Source: Thermoleophilia bacterium (GTDB lineage Bacteria > Actinomycetota > Thermoleophilia > Gaiellales > Gaiellaceae). From it: 46,530 nt of DNA. Positions 1 to 7,043 of the stretch are shown here, one piece after another; position 1 is the first letter of the stretch, and each line of letters starts with the position of its first letter. A model generated the notes under the pieces. It saw nothing but the letters and a program-made list of their open reading frames with translations. It did no database searches and was not told where the DNA came from. A program made the translations under genes and the position numbers. The stretch is from NCBI GenBank assembly GCA_017882615.1, contig JADGPD010000001.1, positions 1-46,530 of the forward strand, read 5' to 3'.

Positions 1-50
1 GTCGAACCTCGGGCGCTCTGTACCCAATCCGTGCCCAAACGCTGTGAGTG

Positions 51-90
51 ATCGACCGGAGGGGGGTATGATCGACCGGAGGGGGTAGTA
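51..90 (+). repeat. Tandem 20-bp direct repeat carrying a Shine-Dalgarno-like G-rich box
   Basis: The block beginning atcgaccggaggggg occurs twice back to back, at about 51-70 and 71-90, with only small differences at the ends of the copies. The second copy places a ggaggggg box about 8 nt before the GTG at 94. The duplication therefore gives the small gene two possible ribosome-binding boxes, the upstream one followed by a short ATG reading. The origin is unknown; a slipped-strand duplication is the simplest explanation. Confidence 0.6.
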
Positions 91-93
91 ACG

Positions 94-324
94 GTGGCTA
101 TTAGCTGGGAAATAAACGTACGGTTGAGGAATGGTGGCAAGGGCCTTATGAGCCCGAGCTACGCGGACGAGGAGAAGGCGAAGAAAGATCTCGAGTTGAT
201 CTCGAACGCTCAAAAAGAAGCCGAGCACGTCGACCTCCCTTGGTTGTCAACCAACGGAGCCGACATCGTCTCCGCGCAAATTGTCACTAAACCGGGGACC
301 TCAGGAACCCCCCTCCGATCGTAG
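94..324 (+). CDS. Small hypothetical protein (76 aa)
   Basis: I do not recognise this protein. It starts at a GTG preceded by a strong ggaggggg ribosome-binding box at 78-85, the main reason to believe it is translated. The product is polar and soluble-looking, with a Lys/Glu-rich helix in the middle (about residues 24-45) and no signal peptide or membrane segment. It lies left of an integrase remnant and a tRNA fragment, so it may be cargo of a decayed integrative element, but that is inference from position only. A chance open frame is possible; the start context argues against it. Confidence 0.5.
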   Translation: MAISWEINVRLRNGGKGLMSPSYADEEKAKKDLELISNAQKEAEHVDLPWLSTNGADIVSAQIVTKPGTSGTPLRS

Positions 325-432
325 GCGCCGAAAGCGGCCCTGATCGGTTCGTCTGTCCGCTGTAGCCAGCGCGCATGAGTGCCCTCGAACTGCGCCGCGC
401 TCGTGCCCAAGATCCGGGCGAGGGTGTATCTC

Positions 433-582
433 TCAGACGCCGAAGACACACTCCATCTGCTCCGCCTGCTTCCGTTGCTCGGCACGCTCCCAGTGCCCGC
501 TGCTCGCGGTGATTTCGAGCTTACGATGGCCGAGGTGCTTCGATAGCCACGTGATCTCGTGATCGTCCGGAGCGCCATCGCG
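433..582 (-). pseudogene. Tyrosine recombinase (integrase) C-terminal remnant
   Basis: The minus strand encodes a fragment with the motif WLSKHLGH followed by GHWERAEQRKQAEQME, which resembles the C-terminal end of actinobacterial phage-type tyrosine integrases (the LGH box and the region around the catalytic tyrosine). In intact relatives a Tyr normally precedes the Gly-His; here the residues are A-S-S-G-H, so the nucleophile appears lost. Everything upstream of the LGH box (Arg and Lys active-site region, DNA-binding arm) is absent: within about 35 nt the frame runs into a tRNA-Lys fragment. I read it as a dead, 5'-truncated integrase next to its own attachment site. Assignment rests on motif resemblance only. 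Confidence 0.55.
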
Positions 583-614
583 ACGAAGAGGTTTTCCGAG
601 GTCTCGGCGGTCTT

Positions 615-656
615 CTTTTAACCCCAAGGTCACAGGTTCGAATCCTGCACGGCCCA
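615..656 (+). other. 3' fragment of a tRNA-Lys(TTT) gene, candidate attachment-site scar
   Basis: The sequence runs from an anticodon loop (cttttaa, 615-621) through the 3' anticodon-stem arm, variable loop, T-arm (acagg-ttcgaat-cctgc) and 3' acceptor strand acggccc plus discriminator A at 656. The bases before 615 do not pair with the 3' anticodon arm and no D-arm or 5' acceptor strand is present, so this is not a functional tRNA. Integrative elements often leave exactly such a 3' tRNA half as attL or attR, and an integrase remnant sits 33 bp away on the left. That placement suggests the element lay to the left and the chromosome backbone to the right. Confidence 0.65.
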
Positions 657-762
657 TGCTGCTTGTGCTCATTTGCGTTCGCTTCAGCCTCGTCCAGACG
701 CCTTCAACGAATCTCAGCCAGGGAAGCGTCTACGCGCTATCGCGGTCCAGATCGCCTTGCCG

Positions 763-942
763 CTAGGCGGCGCGTGGCAGGTGCCAGTTTTCGCGCGCCT
801 GCCGGTCCTCCGCCTCCGCCTGCGTCACCAGCGCCTCGATTTCACGCTCCGACTTTCCGCCGCGAACCGCCTCCTCGACCATGATCCGCAAGTGCATTTC
901 GGCAAACTCCCCAGCCACAGTGGGTACCCTGCCTTTCTTCAT
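763..942 (-). CDS. Small hypothetical protein (59 aa)
   Basis: An ATG at 942 on the minus strand opens a 59-codon frame ending in TAG. It is preceded by aagaaggga about 7 nt upstream, a good ribosome-binding site. The product begins MKKGRVPTVAGEFAEMHLRI and continues as a charged, probably helical Glu/Arg/Ala-rich chain with no membrane segment. The short helical composition would suit a small DNA-binding or antitoxin-like protein, but no family is recognised. A perfect 16-bp inverted repeat lies 31 bp upstream of the start, which suggests control by a dimeric repressor, possibly the protein itself. Confidence 0.5.
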   Translation of the reverse strand: MKKGRVPTVAGEFAEMHLRIMVEEAVRGGKSEREIEALVTQAEAEDRQARENWHLPRAA

Positions 943-972
943 CCTGATCCCTTCTTAGGTGTTGGCATTTAC

Positions 973-988
973 CTAGACGAATGTCTAG
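973..988. promoter_or_regulatory. Perfect 16-bp inverted repeat, candidate operator
   Basis: The sequence ctagac-gaat-gtctag is a perfect dyad with 6-bp arms and a 4-nt centre. It lies 31 bp upstream of the leftward 59-aa gene, where a dimeric repressor would cover a promoter. On the minus strand its first arm contains tagaca, one mismatch from a consensus -35 box. The regulator is unknown. Confidence 0.45.
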
Positions 989-1237
989 CGGTCGCCGGGT
1001 GTTCCCAGAATGACCCACTGTTAAACGCCTTCGATGGAAGTAGCCGGAAGCGCTCTCGTCGGGGAACGGCCGACCGGCGCGGGGCCGTGGAACACGTGGC
1101 TATTCCGCCCACGGGAACCGTGTGGCCGGGCGCGACCTGTCGCCCGTAGCCGCCTGGCACCACTCCGAGAAAGCGCTTGCGATTCTCGTTGTACGGCGGC
1201 TAGCTAGATCTGGAAAGCCGCGTTGCAGTACGGGGCG

Positions 1238-2101
1238 TCAGTTCGTCACCTGCACCCAGCCGTTCACGACGGTGTTGCTCTCGAGCTTGGGGCTGAACAG
1301 GTTCATGACACAGAAGCCGACGTTCCAGGTTCCCGCGCCTGGAACGACGGATGCCGTCGCGGTGAACACCCGCGGATCGCTCGGATAGGCATAGCCGAGC
1401 GATCCTGTGGGGGCGAAGTTGGTGAGTGAGCCTCCCCCGTGCGACTGGTAGCAGAGACCGAAGTAGAAACTCGCGGTCGTGGGATCCGAATAAAGCGGCA
1501 CCTCGGCGGCGCCGGTGAGCCGCTGACCGGCCGCGGTGGTGACAGTGGCTGTAGGACCGGCGAAGACGATGCCGGAGTCTCCGGGGATCTCGTCGATCGA
1601 GCCTACGAAGGTCACGGTGTTGACTACACCACTCGGTCCCTGCGGCCCTGTCCCACCTGTGGCACCGGAAGCTCCGGGATCGCCCTTGTCGCCCTTCGTT
1701 CCGTTAGCCCCGGGATCGCCCTTGTCGCCATTCGTTCCGTTAGCTCCGGGATCGCCCTTGTCGCCATTCGTTCCGGCAGCTCCGGTGTCTCCGGTGTTGC
1801 CCTTCGAACCTTGCGGGCCAGCTGGGCCGGCAGCTCCGGTGTCGCCTTTAGGCCCTGCGGGTCCAGTAGCTCCAGTCGCGCCTGTGTCACCCTTCTGTCC
1901 CGGGAGAGCGGCGGCAGGGGTTGCGCTTGGACCTGCCGGTCCCCGGGCGCCTTTGAGTTGCTTGAGCACGCTCGGCTTGATCTGCTTGGTCGATGTGATC
2001 AGGTAGTGGCTAGCGGCGATGCTCGTTCCCGCCGATGCCACGAACAGCGCCAGGCAGGCAACTACCATCGCCGGTGATGGCCGCCGCAGCTTGCGTTTCA
2101 T
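1238..2101 (-). CDS. Collagen-like (Gly-X-Y repeat) surface protein
   Basis: The predicted 287-aa protein starts with a short basic segment and a hydrophobic signal or anchor segment (about residues 11-30), then a linker, then an uninterrupted Gly-X-Y stretch from about residue 68 to 158, and a C-terminal globular head of about 130 residues containing two Cys. Gly-X-Y repeats form collagen triple helices; in bacteria such proteins are secreted and displayed on the surface with the head as trimerisation or binding domain. The start at 2101 is preferred because the signal-like N-terminus follows directly; its ribosome-binding site is weak (gagaaag). This N-terminus plus collagen architecture recurs in Thermoleophilia. 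It is followed by about 295 bp up to the next leftward gene, in which I see only the 973-988 dyad. Confidence 0.85.
   Translation of the reverse strand: MKRKLRRPSPAMVVACLALFVASAGTSIAASHYLITSTKQIKPSVLKQLKGARGPAGPSATPAAALPGQKGDTGATGATGPAGPKGDTGAAGPAGPQGSKGNTGDTGAAGTNGDKGDPGANGTNGDKGDPGANGTKGDKGDPGASGATGGTGPQGPSGVVNTVTFVGSIDEIPGDSGIVFAGPTATVTTAAGQRLTGAAEVPLYSDPTTASFYFGLCYQSHGGGSLTNFAPTGSLGYAYPSDPRVFTATASVVPGAGTWNVGFCVMNLFSPKLESNTVVNGWVQVTN
1675..1782 (-). repeat. Three tandem 36-bp units in the collagen-like gene
   Basis: Three near-identical 36-bp units start at 1675, 1711 and 1747, encoding a 12-residue collagen block of the type GDKGDPGANGTN. The near-identity at DNA level, not only at protein level, points to recent expansion and potential length variation between strains. 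Confidence 0.8.
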
Positions 2102-2283
2102 GGTTTTCTCGCTTTCTCGGAGGCCGCAGAAAAGCACAGCGTGGGGGAATACCGATGCTAAGCGGAACCTAATCCACTCACGGAACGTAGTCAACGCCCG
2201 GCTCTGGGCCGGGCAGAACTCTGGTTTTGCGAGGGCGATCGAATTCGCTGCGCCGGCTGTTGTCGCCGTTGGTCGCCGAAGGC

Positions 2284-2318
2284 AAAACGGGCGCCCTCCC
2301 ACTGCGGAGAGGACGCCC
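2284..2318 (-). terminator. Intrinsic terminator after the Ig-like protein gene
   Basis: On the minus strand a 12-bp stem (arms 2307-2318 and 2289-2300, with two or three G-T pairs and a 6-nt loop) is followed directly by gttttg. It lies 29 bp past the stop codon at 2347. This is the clearest classical rho-independent terminator in the window. Confidence 0.7.
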
Positions 2319-2346
2319 ATTACGCGATGTCTCGAGCGCGAGCTCG

Positions 2347-3678
2347 CTAGATCGGGAGCCTTATCAAGGCTGTCGGAAGAGAAGTGGCGGTCGCCGAACC
2401 ACCATCGTTTGTGACCGTGACAGTGACGCGTAGGGTGCCGCCGGCGTCTGCGTCTTGGAGCGAATACTGGAACGAGGTCGCTCCGGATATGTCAGCGCAG
2501 CTTGCACCACTCGCGTTGCAGTGCTGCCACTGGTATTCCCAGTCATACCAAGAGCCGAGCCAGTCGCCGCCACCCGTCGAGGCAGTGTCACCGACCGTGG
2601 GCGGATCCGCGACGATGATCTGCGGCAGAGCGATGTTGACAGGTGGCGCGGGCAAAACGGGTGACGTTTGGCTCGATACGGCCTCGGTATGCCCGGCGCT
2701 GTTGGTAGCGGTGACGACTACACGCAGGGTGTAATAGTCACTAGGCCGGAAGAACGAGCGCACCGCGTCGGTGCTGAGAATCTCCGCGCCCTGAATCATG
2801 TACGCGGGACTCGTCGCACCGACGATATCTCCGCAAGAGATCGGCCCGGGGGGCGCTGCAGTTGCCGCGCCGAAAATCAGTATCCCGCTGCTACACAACT
2901 GCCATTGATAGCTATAGGCAATCGGCAGCGAGCCCGTCCAAGTGCCGCCACTCGCCGATAGCGTCTGTCCCTCCTGGGGCGTACCTGTGATTGTCGGCAG
3001 TGCGGAGTTTTTGGGCGTCACAGCGGAGATCGCCCAAAAATATGCCTTCGGGCTACTGGTGATCTGATTGGCCACTGCGACAACCGTGAAGGCGTGCATG
3101 CCGGGCGCCAGGCCGGTGTAGGAGCTTGGCGATTTGCAGGGAACCCACCCGCTGTCGTTGGTCGATTCCTGGGTATCGACGGCGCAGACGAATGCGGCCT
3201 TCGACTTGTTCGAGGAGAAGCCGAAGCTCGCGCTGGTGGAGACCGTGGTTTGGCCCGGATGCGAGGTGATCACAACGGTTGGCGCCACGGCTTTCTTCGG
3301 GGCCTCCTTGATCGCCCAGGAATAGCGCACTGCGGGCCCGGAGCTCCCGTCGCTGACGGCCTTGACGGCGAAGTGATGCTTGCCCGTCTTGAGCCCGGAG
3401 AAGGTCTTCATCGGGACGCAGGTCTTGTAGGCGTGGCGGTCGAGCGAGCAGAGATACGAGTCGACGTCCCAGCGATTCGAGTAGAAGACGAAGGTCGCCT
3501 GCGATGAGTGTGAGACGCGCGCCGGGTGGCCGAGTATCACGGTCGTTGGCCCGTGACTCCGTCCCGCCGCCGACGAAGAGGCCGGGAGCGAGAGAGAAAG
3601 CAGCGGCAGGAGAATGAGCGCGCCCCCGATGATCAGTCTGAGATATTTCTGCCTGCGCCTAGCGGGTCGAAGATGCAT
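2347..3678 (-). CDS. Secreted protein with four Ig-like modules
   Basis: The ATG at 3678 is chosen because a near-perfect ribosome-binding site (aggaggaaag) precedes it and a signal peptide follows (basic residues 4-14, hydrophobic 15-32, cut near SAAG). The mature 443-aa chain has two modules of one kind (about 44-123 and 132-217), each with a paired Cys and ending Y/F-S/A-W-A-I, and two of another kind (about 226-345 and 354-443) with a YQWQ core and a closing TLRV.VT.TN segment. Both resemble Ig-like beta-sandwich repeats common in secreted actinobacterial proteins. No catalytic domain, cell-wall sorting motif or C-terminal anchor is visible, so a released or loosely bound adhesin or structural protein is likely. 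Confidence 0.8.
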   Translation of the reverse strand: MHLRPARRRQKYLRLIIGGALILLPLLSLSLPASSSAAGRSHGPTTVILGHPARVSHSSQATFVFYSNRWDVDSYLCSLDRHAYKTCVPMKTFSGLKTGKHHFAVKAVSDGSSGPAVRYSWAIKEAPKKAVAPTVVITSHPGQTTVSTSASFGFSSNKSKAAFVCAVDTQESTNDSGWVPCKSPSSYTGLAPGMHAFTVVAVANQITSSPKAYFWAISAVTPKNSALPTITGTPQEGQTLSASGGTWTGSLPIAYSYQWQLCSSGILIFGAATAAPPGPISCGDIVGATSPAYMIQGAEILSTDAVRSFFRPSDYYTLRVVVTATNSAGHTEAVSSQTSPVLPAPPVNIALPQIIVADPPTVGDTASTGGGDWLGSWYDWEYQWQHCNASGASCADISGATSFQYSLQDADAGGTLRVTVTVTNDGGSATATSLPTALIRLPI

Positions 3679-4060
3679 CTTTCCTCCTGCTCGTTTCACT
3701 GGGGGGACGATCTCTCTCGTTGCACATCGGGTCCCCAAGCCTGCTCCCAGGCCGAAAAGGGGCTCGAAGGACTAATCGGCTGCTTCGGGATGGACGAGAT
3801 AACCCCTCCGCGTCGAATCTCGTAGCGCCAATGGGTGAGACTCCGGATCTTGCGTCCGCCCCTACCGGTCGCGCTGCCACCGCCGATCAGGCTCGCGATA
3901 GTCGGATCGCTGGACGGGAGCTCAGCCAGGGTTTACGCGCGACCGCTTTTGGCGAGTGAAGAGCTACGCGACCCCCCATGAGGCCGCGAGGCCCCGCGCT
4001 CAAAGGTCGCATCAGACCCAAGCCTCGGGGGGTCGGAGAGATCCGGAGAGGGGAGAAATC
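3679..4060 (+). other. Divergent intergenic region with a structured leader
   Basis: This 382-bp gap separates the leftward Ig-like protein gene from the rightward membrane-protein gene. No convincing reading frame lies in it. The right third forms a long inverted repeat (3970-4034, listed separately). Promoters for both flanking genes must lie here, but I cannot place -35/-10 boxes with confidence. Confidence 0.5.
3970..4034 (+). promoter_or_regulatory. Structured 5' leader hairpin upstream of the 200-aa membrane protein
   Basis: Arms gacccccc-at-gaggc (3970-3984) and gcctc-ggggggtc (4022-4034) pair over 13 bp with one 2-nt bulge. They enclose a 37-nt loop that itself contains the pairing ggtc/gacc (4005-4008 with 4015-4018). 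The structure ends 11 nt before the ribosome-binding site of the gene starting at 4061. It could act as a transcriptional or translational switch; no known riboswitch class is recognised. Confidence 0.45.
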
Positions 4061-4663
4061 GTGAAGAAGTTGTTCGCTTACGGGGGTGTCGGGGCCAGCG
4101 TCATCCTGATCGCATTCGGGATCGGCGCGACTTGGGTCGGTGTCAGTGGGCGCGACCAGGTGCGCAGCAACCTGAAGCTGGAGCAAATCACCGGCACTCC
4201 GGACATGACGCCGTCCGCGATCAAGGCGGAGGCGGCGAAGGCCGGCCTGAGGAATGTGTCGTTCCCGAACTGCAGCGTCGCGGGCAAGTCGGTCAATACC
4301 GGCGCGCGCGCTCACTGCTTCGCCAGCTACATGCGGATTCACGCGCTCGAGGCGACAGGTGGCCAGGTGTATGCGCAGCTGGGCCAGTACCTCGACAAGA
4401 ACGGCAAGGCGACGAGCAACAAGGCGTTGGCCGCCAAGGATCCGAAGACGGGTCAGCTGGTCTCCAACCCCGTCCGCAACGTCTGGGTCACCGAGACGGC
4501 GCTATCGACCGCGCTGAACCAGGCGTTCTTCGCGGAGCAGGTCTCGTATTTCGGAATCGTCACCGGCATTGCCTTGCTGCTGACGGGGATCGGCTTCTCG
4601 GTGCTCACGTTCGGAGTGCTCCTGCCTGTCAGCGAGGGGAAGAAAGAGCCGGAAGAGCGCTGA
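4061..4663 (+). CDS. Conserved membrane protein with two terminal transmembrane helices
   Basis: The 200-aa product starts at a GTG five bases after ggagaggggag. It has an N-terminal membrane helix (about residues 5-27), an extracytoplasmic region of about 135 residues with two Cys, and a C-terminal helix (about 165-190) followed by a short charged cytoplasmic tail. The architecture and the motifs ALEATGGQ and WVTETALSTALN match a family widespread in Thermoleophilia. Database entries for this family sometimes carry the label 'LigA, aromatic ring-opening dioxygenase'; nothing here supports an enzyme of that kind. Role unknown. Confidence 0.75.
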   Translation: MKKLFAYGGVGASVILIAFGIGATWVGVSGRDQVRSNLKLEQITGTPDMTPSAIKAEAAKAGLRNVSFPNCSVAGKSVNTGARAHCFASYMRIHALEATGGQVYAQLGQYLDKNGKATSNKALAAKDPKTGQLVSNPVRNVWVTETALSTALNQAFFAEQVSYFGIVTGIALLLTGIGFSVLTFGVLLPVSEGKKEPEER

Positions 4664-4794
4664 GCGAGAAACGTACGGCGCGACCCGGCAAGGCCGCGGC
4701 CCCAAATGGCGCTTTTCACTTCTCCGCTGCTAATCGTCACGCGCCAGGGGGGCCGGGCCTACGACTCGCGTTCACCCGAACTGGGCTACCTCGA

Positions 4795-4829
4795 CCCAGG
4801 CTAGCGTCCGATAGCTAGCTTGGGAGAGG
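4795..4829 (+). promoter_or_regulatory. Hairpin overlapping the ribosome-binding site of the S8 protease gene
   Basis: Arms ccca-g-gctagc (4795-4805) and gctagc-t-tggg (4814-4824) pair over 10 bp with one mismatch and an 8-nt loop. The 3' arm covers the first bases of the only plausible ribosome-binding box (gggagagg, 4822-4829) before the ATG at 4841. It could lower translation by hiding that box, or be a protein-binding dyad at DNA level. Confidence 0.4.
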
Positions 4830-4840
4830 TGCCTATAGCG

Positions 4841-6883
4841 ATGCGGCTGAGAATCTGTGCACTGACGCTGGCGACGTTGATCGCGCTTCCTTTGTCGCCC
4901 CAGGTCGCCGCGGCGGCGAATACGGTCCGGATCCTCGTTCACTTCGACAAGCACACCGGCGCGGCCCGGCAGAGAGCGCTGATCGGGCGCGTCGGAGGCC
5001 ATCGGGTGGCGACCGTGCCGCGGCTCGGGACGGCGATCGTCCGTGTGCCGGCCGTCGAGAAGAGGCAAGCAATTTCGCTGCTGCGGCGCCAGCCCGGGGT
5101 CGCGTACGCCGAGACGGACGGGATCGTTCACGCCTATGCCGTATCGATCAACGATCCGTACTCCACTTCCGATTCCGCGCCGCTCTGGCCGCTTGCCGAC
5201 CCGCTCTTCCCGGACGCCTGGTCGCTCACGACCGGCGATTCGAACGTGGTCGTTGCGGTCGTCGACAGCGGCGTCCAGGCCGACCATCCCGACCTGCTGG
5301 GGAGGGTCACACCCGGTTACGACTTCGTCAACAACGACACCAATCCGGCTGACGACGAGGGACATGGCACCGCCGTGGCGGGAATCATCGCCGCCCAGGG
5401 AAACAACGGCATCGGCCCAGCCGGAATCTGCTGGAAGTGCAGGATCATGCCGGTGAAGGTGCTCGATTCCTCGGGCGCGGGCAGTGACACCGACGTGGCG
5501 AACGGCGTCATCTGGGCGGCCGACCATGGCGCCGACGTGATCAACATGTCGCTTGGGGGCACTAGTTCGTCGCAGACGCTGGCCGACGCTGTCGGCTACG
5601 CGCAAGGACTTGGCGTGGTTGTGGTCGCGGCGGCCGGGAACGACGGAGAAACCGGCTCGGCCACCACGCCCAACTACCCCGCCGCCTACAGCGGCGTGAT
5701 CGCGGTCGGAGGCGTCGACAAGAACGAGGCCAGGTACTCATGGTCCAATCACGGCGCTTGGGTGATGGTTGACGCGCCCGGCTGTACGAACACCACCTGG
5801 ATTAACAGCTTGTACGTCGTCGCTCCCGAGCCCGGCAATTTCTGCGGTACCTCGGGCGCCTCACCCTTCGTCGCCGGCCTCGCCGGCCTCGCGCGCTCGT
5901 ACAACCTCTCGGCCACGGCCTCCAGCGTCGTAAGCTCGATCGAGACGACGAGTCAGCTGCCGACGCCCCCCACGACGGGGAACTCGGTTCACGGATCGAT
6001 CGACGCCAACGCGGCGCTCGAGAACGTAGCCACCGCGCCCGCGGGCCCGCTTGCATCCTTCGCCGCGAGCGCAGTCTCGGGCACGCTGCCGCTCTCCGTC
6101 AGCTTCAGCAACAGTTCGACGAACGCGACGTCCTACGTTTGGTCGTTCGGCGACGGAGCGAGCTCGACCGCCACCTCACCCAGCCACACTTTCACCACGG
6201 CGGGCAGCTACAACGCCACTCTCATCGCAAGCGACGGTTCGAGCAGCCGGCTCGCGAGCGAGACGATCACCGTTGCGGAGCCGCCGCCACGGGCGACCTT
6301 CGCGATGAGTAAGGACTCGGGCCGCGCGCCCCTCAGCGTGCGCTTCGCGAACTCCTCGAGCAACGCTTCCTCGTACCTCTGGTCGTACGGCGACGGCAGC
6401 ACGGGCTCGAGCGAAGCCTCTCCCGCTCACACCTTCGCGAAAGCTGGGACGTACACCGTCACGCTCACCGCAACCGGCCCGGGCGGACAGGCGACGGCGC
6501 GCAAGACGATTACGGTCTCCAAGCCGCTTCCCGACCTGGTGCTGAGTCTTTCCAGGACGGCGAGCAGGAAGGTGAACGGCGACCGCCTCAGCTCATTCGT
6601 CGCCAGGCTCGGGAACCGCGGCGGCGCGGCCGACCGGGGCGTGAAGATCACGATCACGCTCCCCGCGGGATCGAGCTTCAAGAGTGTTACCAGCGCCGGT
6701 CGCGGCTGTACGCGGACAAAGCACCGGGCCAGCTGCTCGTTCGGGACGCTGTCGGCGGCGAAAAACGTGAAGCTGCGTTTCGTCGTCGCAGTCACGGCAC
6801 GGGCGAACGTGCGAGCCACCGTCTCGGGAAAGACGACGGAGATCTCGCTCACGAACAACGCGGCGAACAGCAAGACGCGCTAG
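4841..6883 (+). CDS. Secreted S8 (subtilisin) serine protease with two PKD domains
   Basis: The 680-aa protein has a signal peptide (residues 1-26), an inhibitor-like propeptide (about 28-98), a peptidase S8 domain (about 125-395), two PKD domains (about 403-487 and 490-570, each with the FGDG/YGDG turn) and a C-terminal beta-sandwich with the NRGGAADRGVKITI pattern of CARDB/DUF11 repeats. The catalytic triad is complete: Asp142 in VVDSGV, His175 in GHGTAVAG and Ser338 in GTSGASP, with oxyanion Asn267 in AAGNDG. It is expected to be an active extracellular protease that binds proteins or glycans through its PKD modules. ATG 4841 is preferred over upstream TTG/GTG codons because the signal peptide starts there. 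Confidence 0.9.
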   Translation: MRLRICALTLATLIALPLSPQVAAAANTVRILVHFDKHTGAARQRALIGRVGGHRVATVPRLGTAIVRVPAVEKRQAISLLRRQPGVAYAETDGIVHAYAVSINDPYSTSDSAPLWPLADPLFPDAWSLTTGDSNVVVAVVDSGVQADHPDLLGRVTPGYDFVNNDTNPADDEGHGTAVAGIIAAQGNNGIGPAGICWKCRIMPVKVLDSSGAGSDTDVANGVIWAADHGADVINMSLGGTSSSQTLADAVGYAQGLGVVVVAAAGNDGETGSATTPNYPAAYSGVIAVGGVDKNEARYSWSNHGAWVMVDAPGCTNTTWINSLYVVAPEPGNFCGTSGASPFVAGLAGLARSYNLSATASSVVSSIETTSQLPTPPTTGNSVHGSIDANAALENVATAPAGPLASFAASAVSGTLPLSVSFSNSSTNATSYVWSFGDGASSTATSPSHTFTTAGSYNATLIASDGSSSRLASETITVAEPPPRATFAMSKDSGRAPLSVRFANSSSNASSYLWSYGDGSTGSSEASPAHTFAKAGTYTVTLTATGPGGQATARKTITVSKPLPDLVLSLSRTASRKVNGDRLSSFVARLGNRGGAADRGVKITITLPAGSSFKSVTSAGRGCTRTKHRASCSFGTLSAAKNVKLRFVVAVTARANVRATVSGKTTEISLTNNAANSKTR

Positions 6884-7043
6884 CGGCGGGCGCGGAACAG
6901 TCCGTCTGGACCCACGCCGCCGACGAGGTGGGCGGTCTGAACAAGCGCCTAGCTGCGATCCTCGCGGGCCTTTAGCGAATCTTGAGAGAGCCTGAATAAG
7001 GTAATGCGAGTTCGTACTATCTCTCGGGCAAGGAGCAGGGGAA

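Noticed and set aside
601-660. Complete tRNA gene
   Set aside because: Only the 3' half from the anticodon loop onward is present. There is no D-arm and no pairing partner for the acceptor strand.
969-1163. Leftward 64-codon frame downstream of the collagen-like gene
   Set aside because: No ribosome-binding site, Arg/Pro/Ser-rich and motif-free, and it overlaps the operator-like dyad.
4061-4663. Aromatic ring-opening dioxygenase (LigA) annotation for the membrane protein
   Set aside because: The protein has two terminal membrane helices and no dioxygenase metal-site motif; the label is likely a propagated error.
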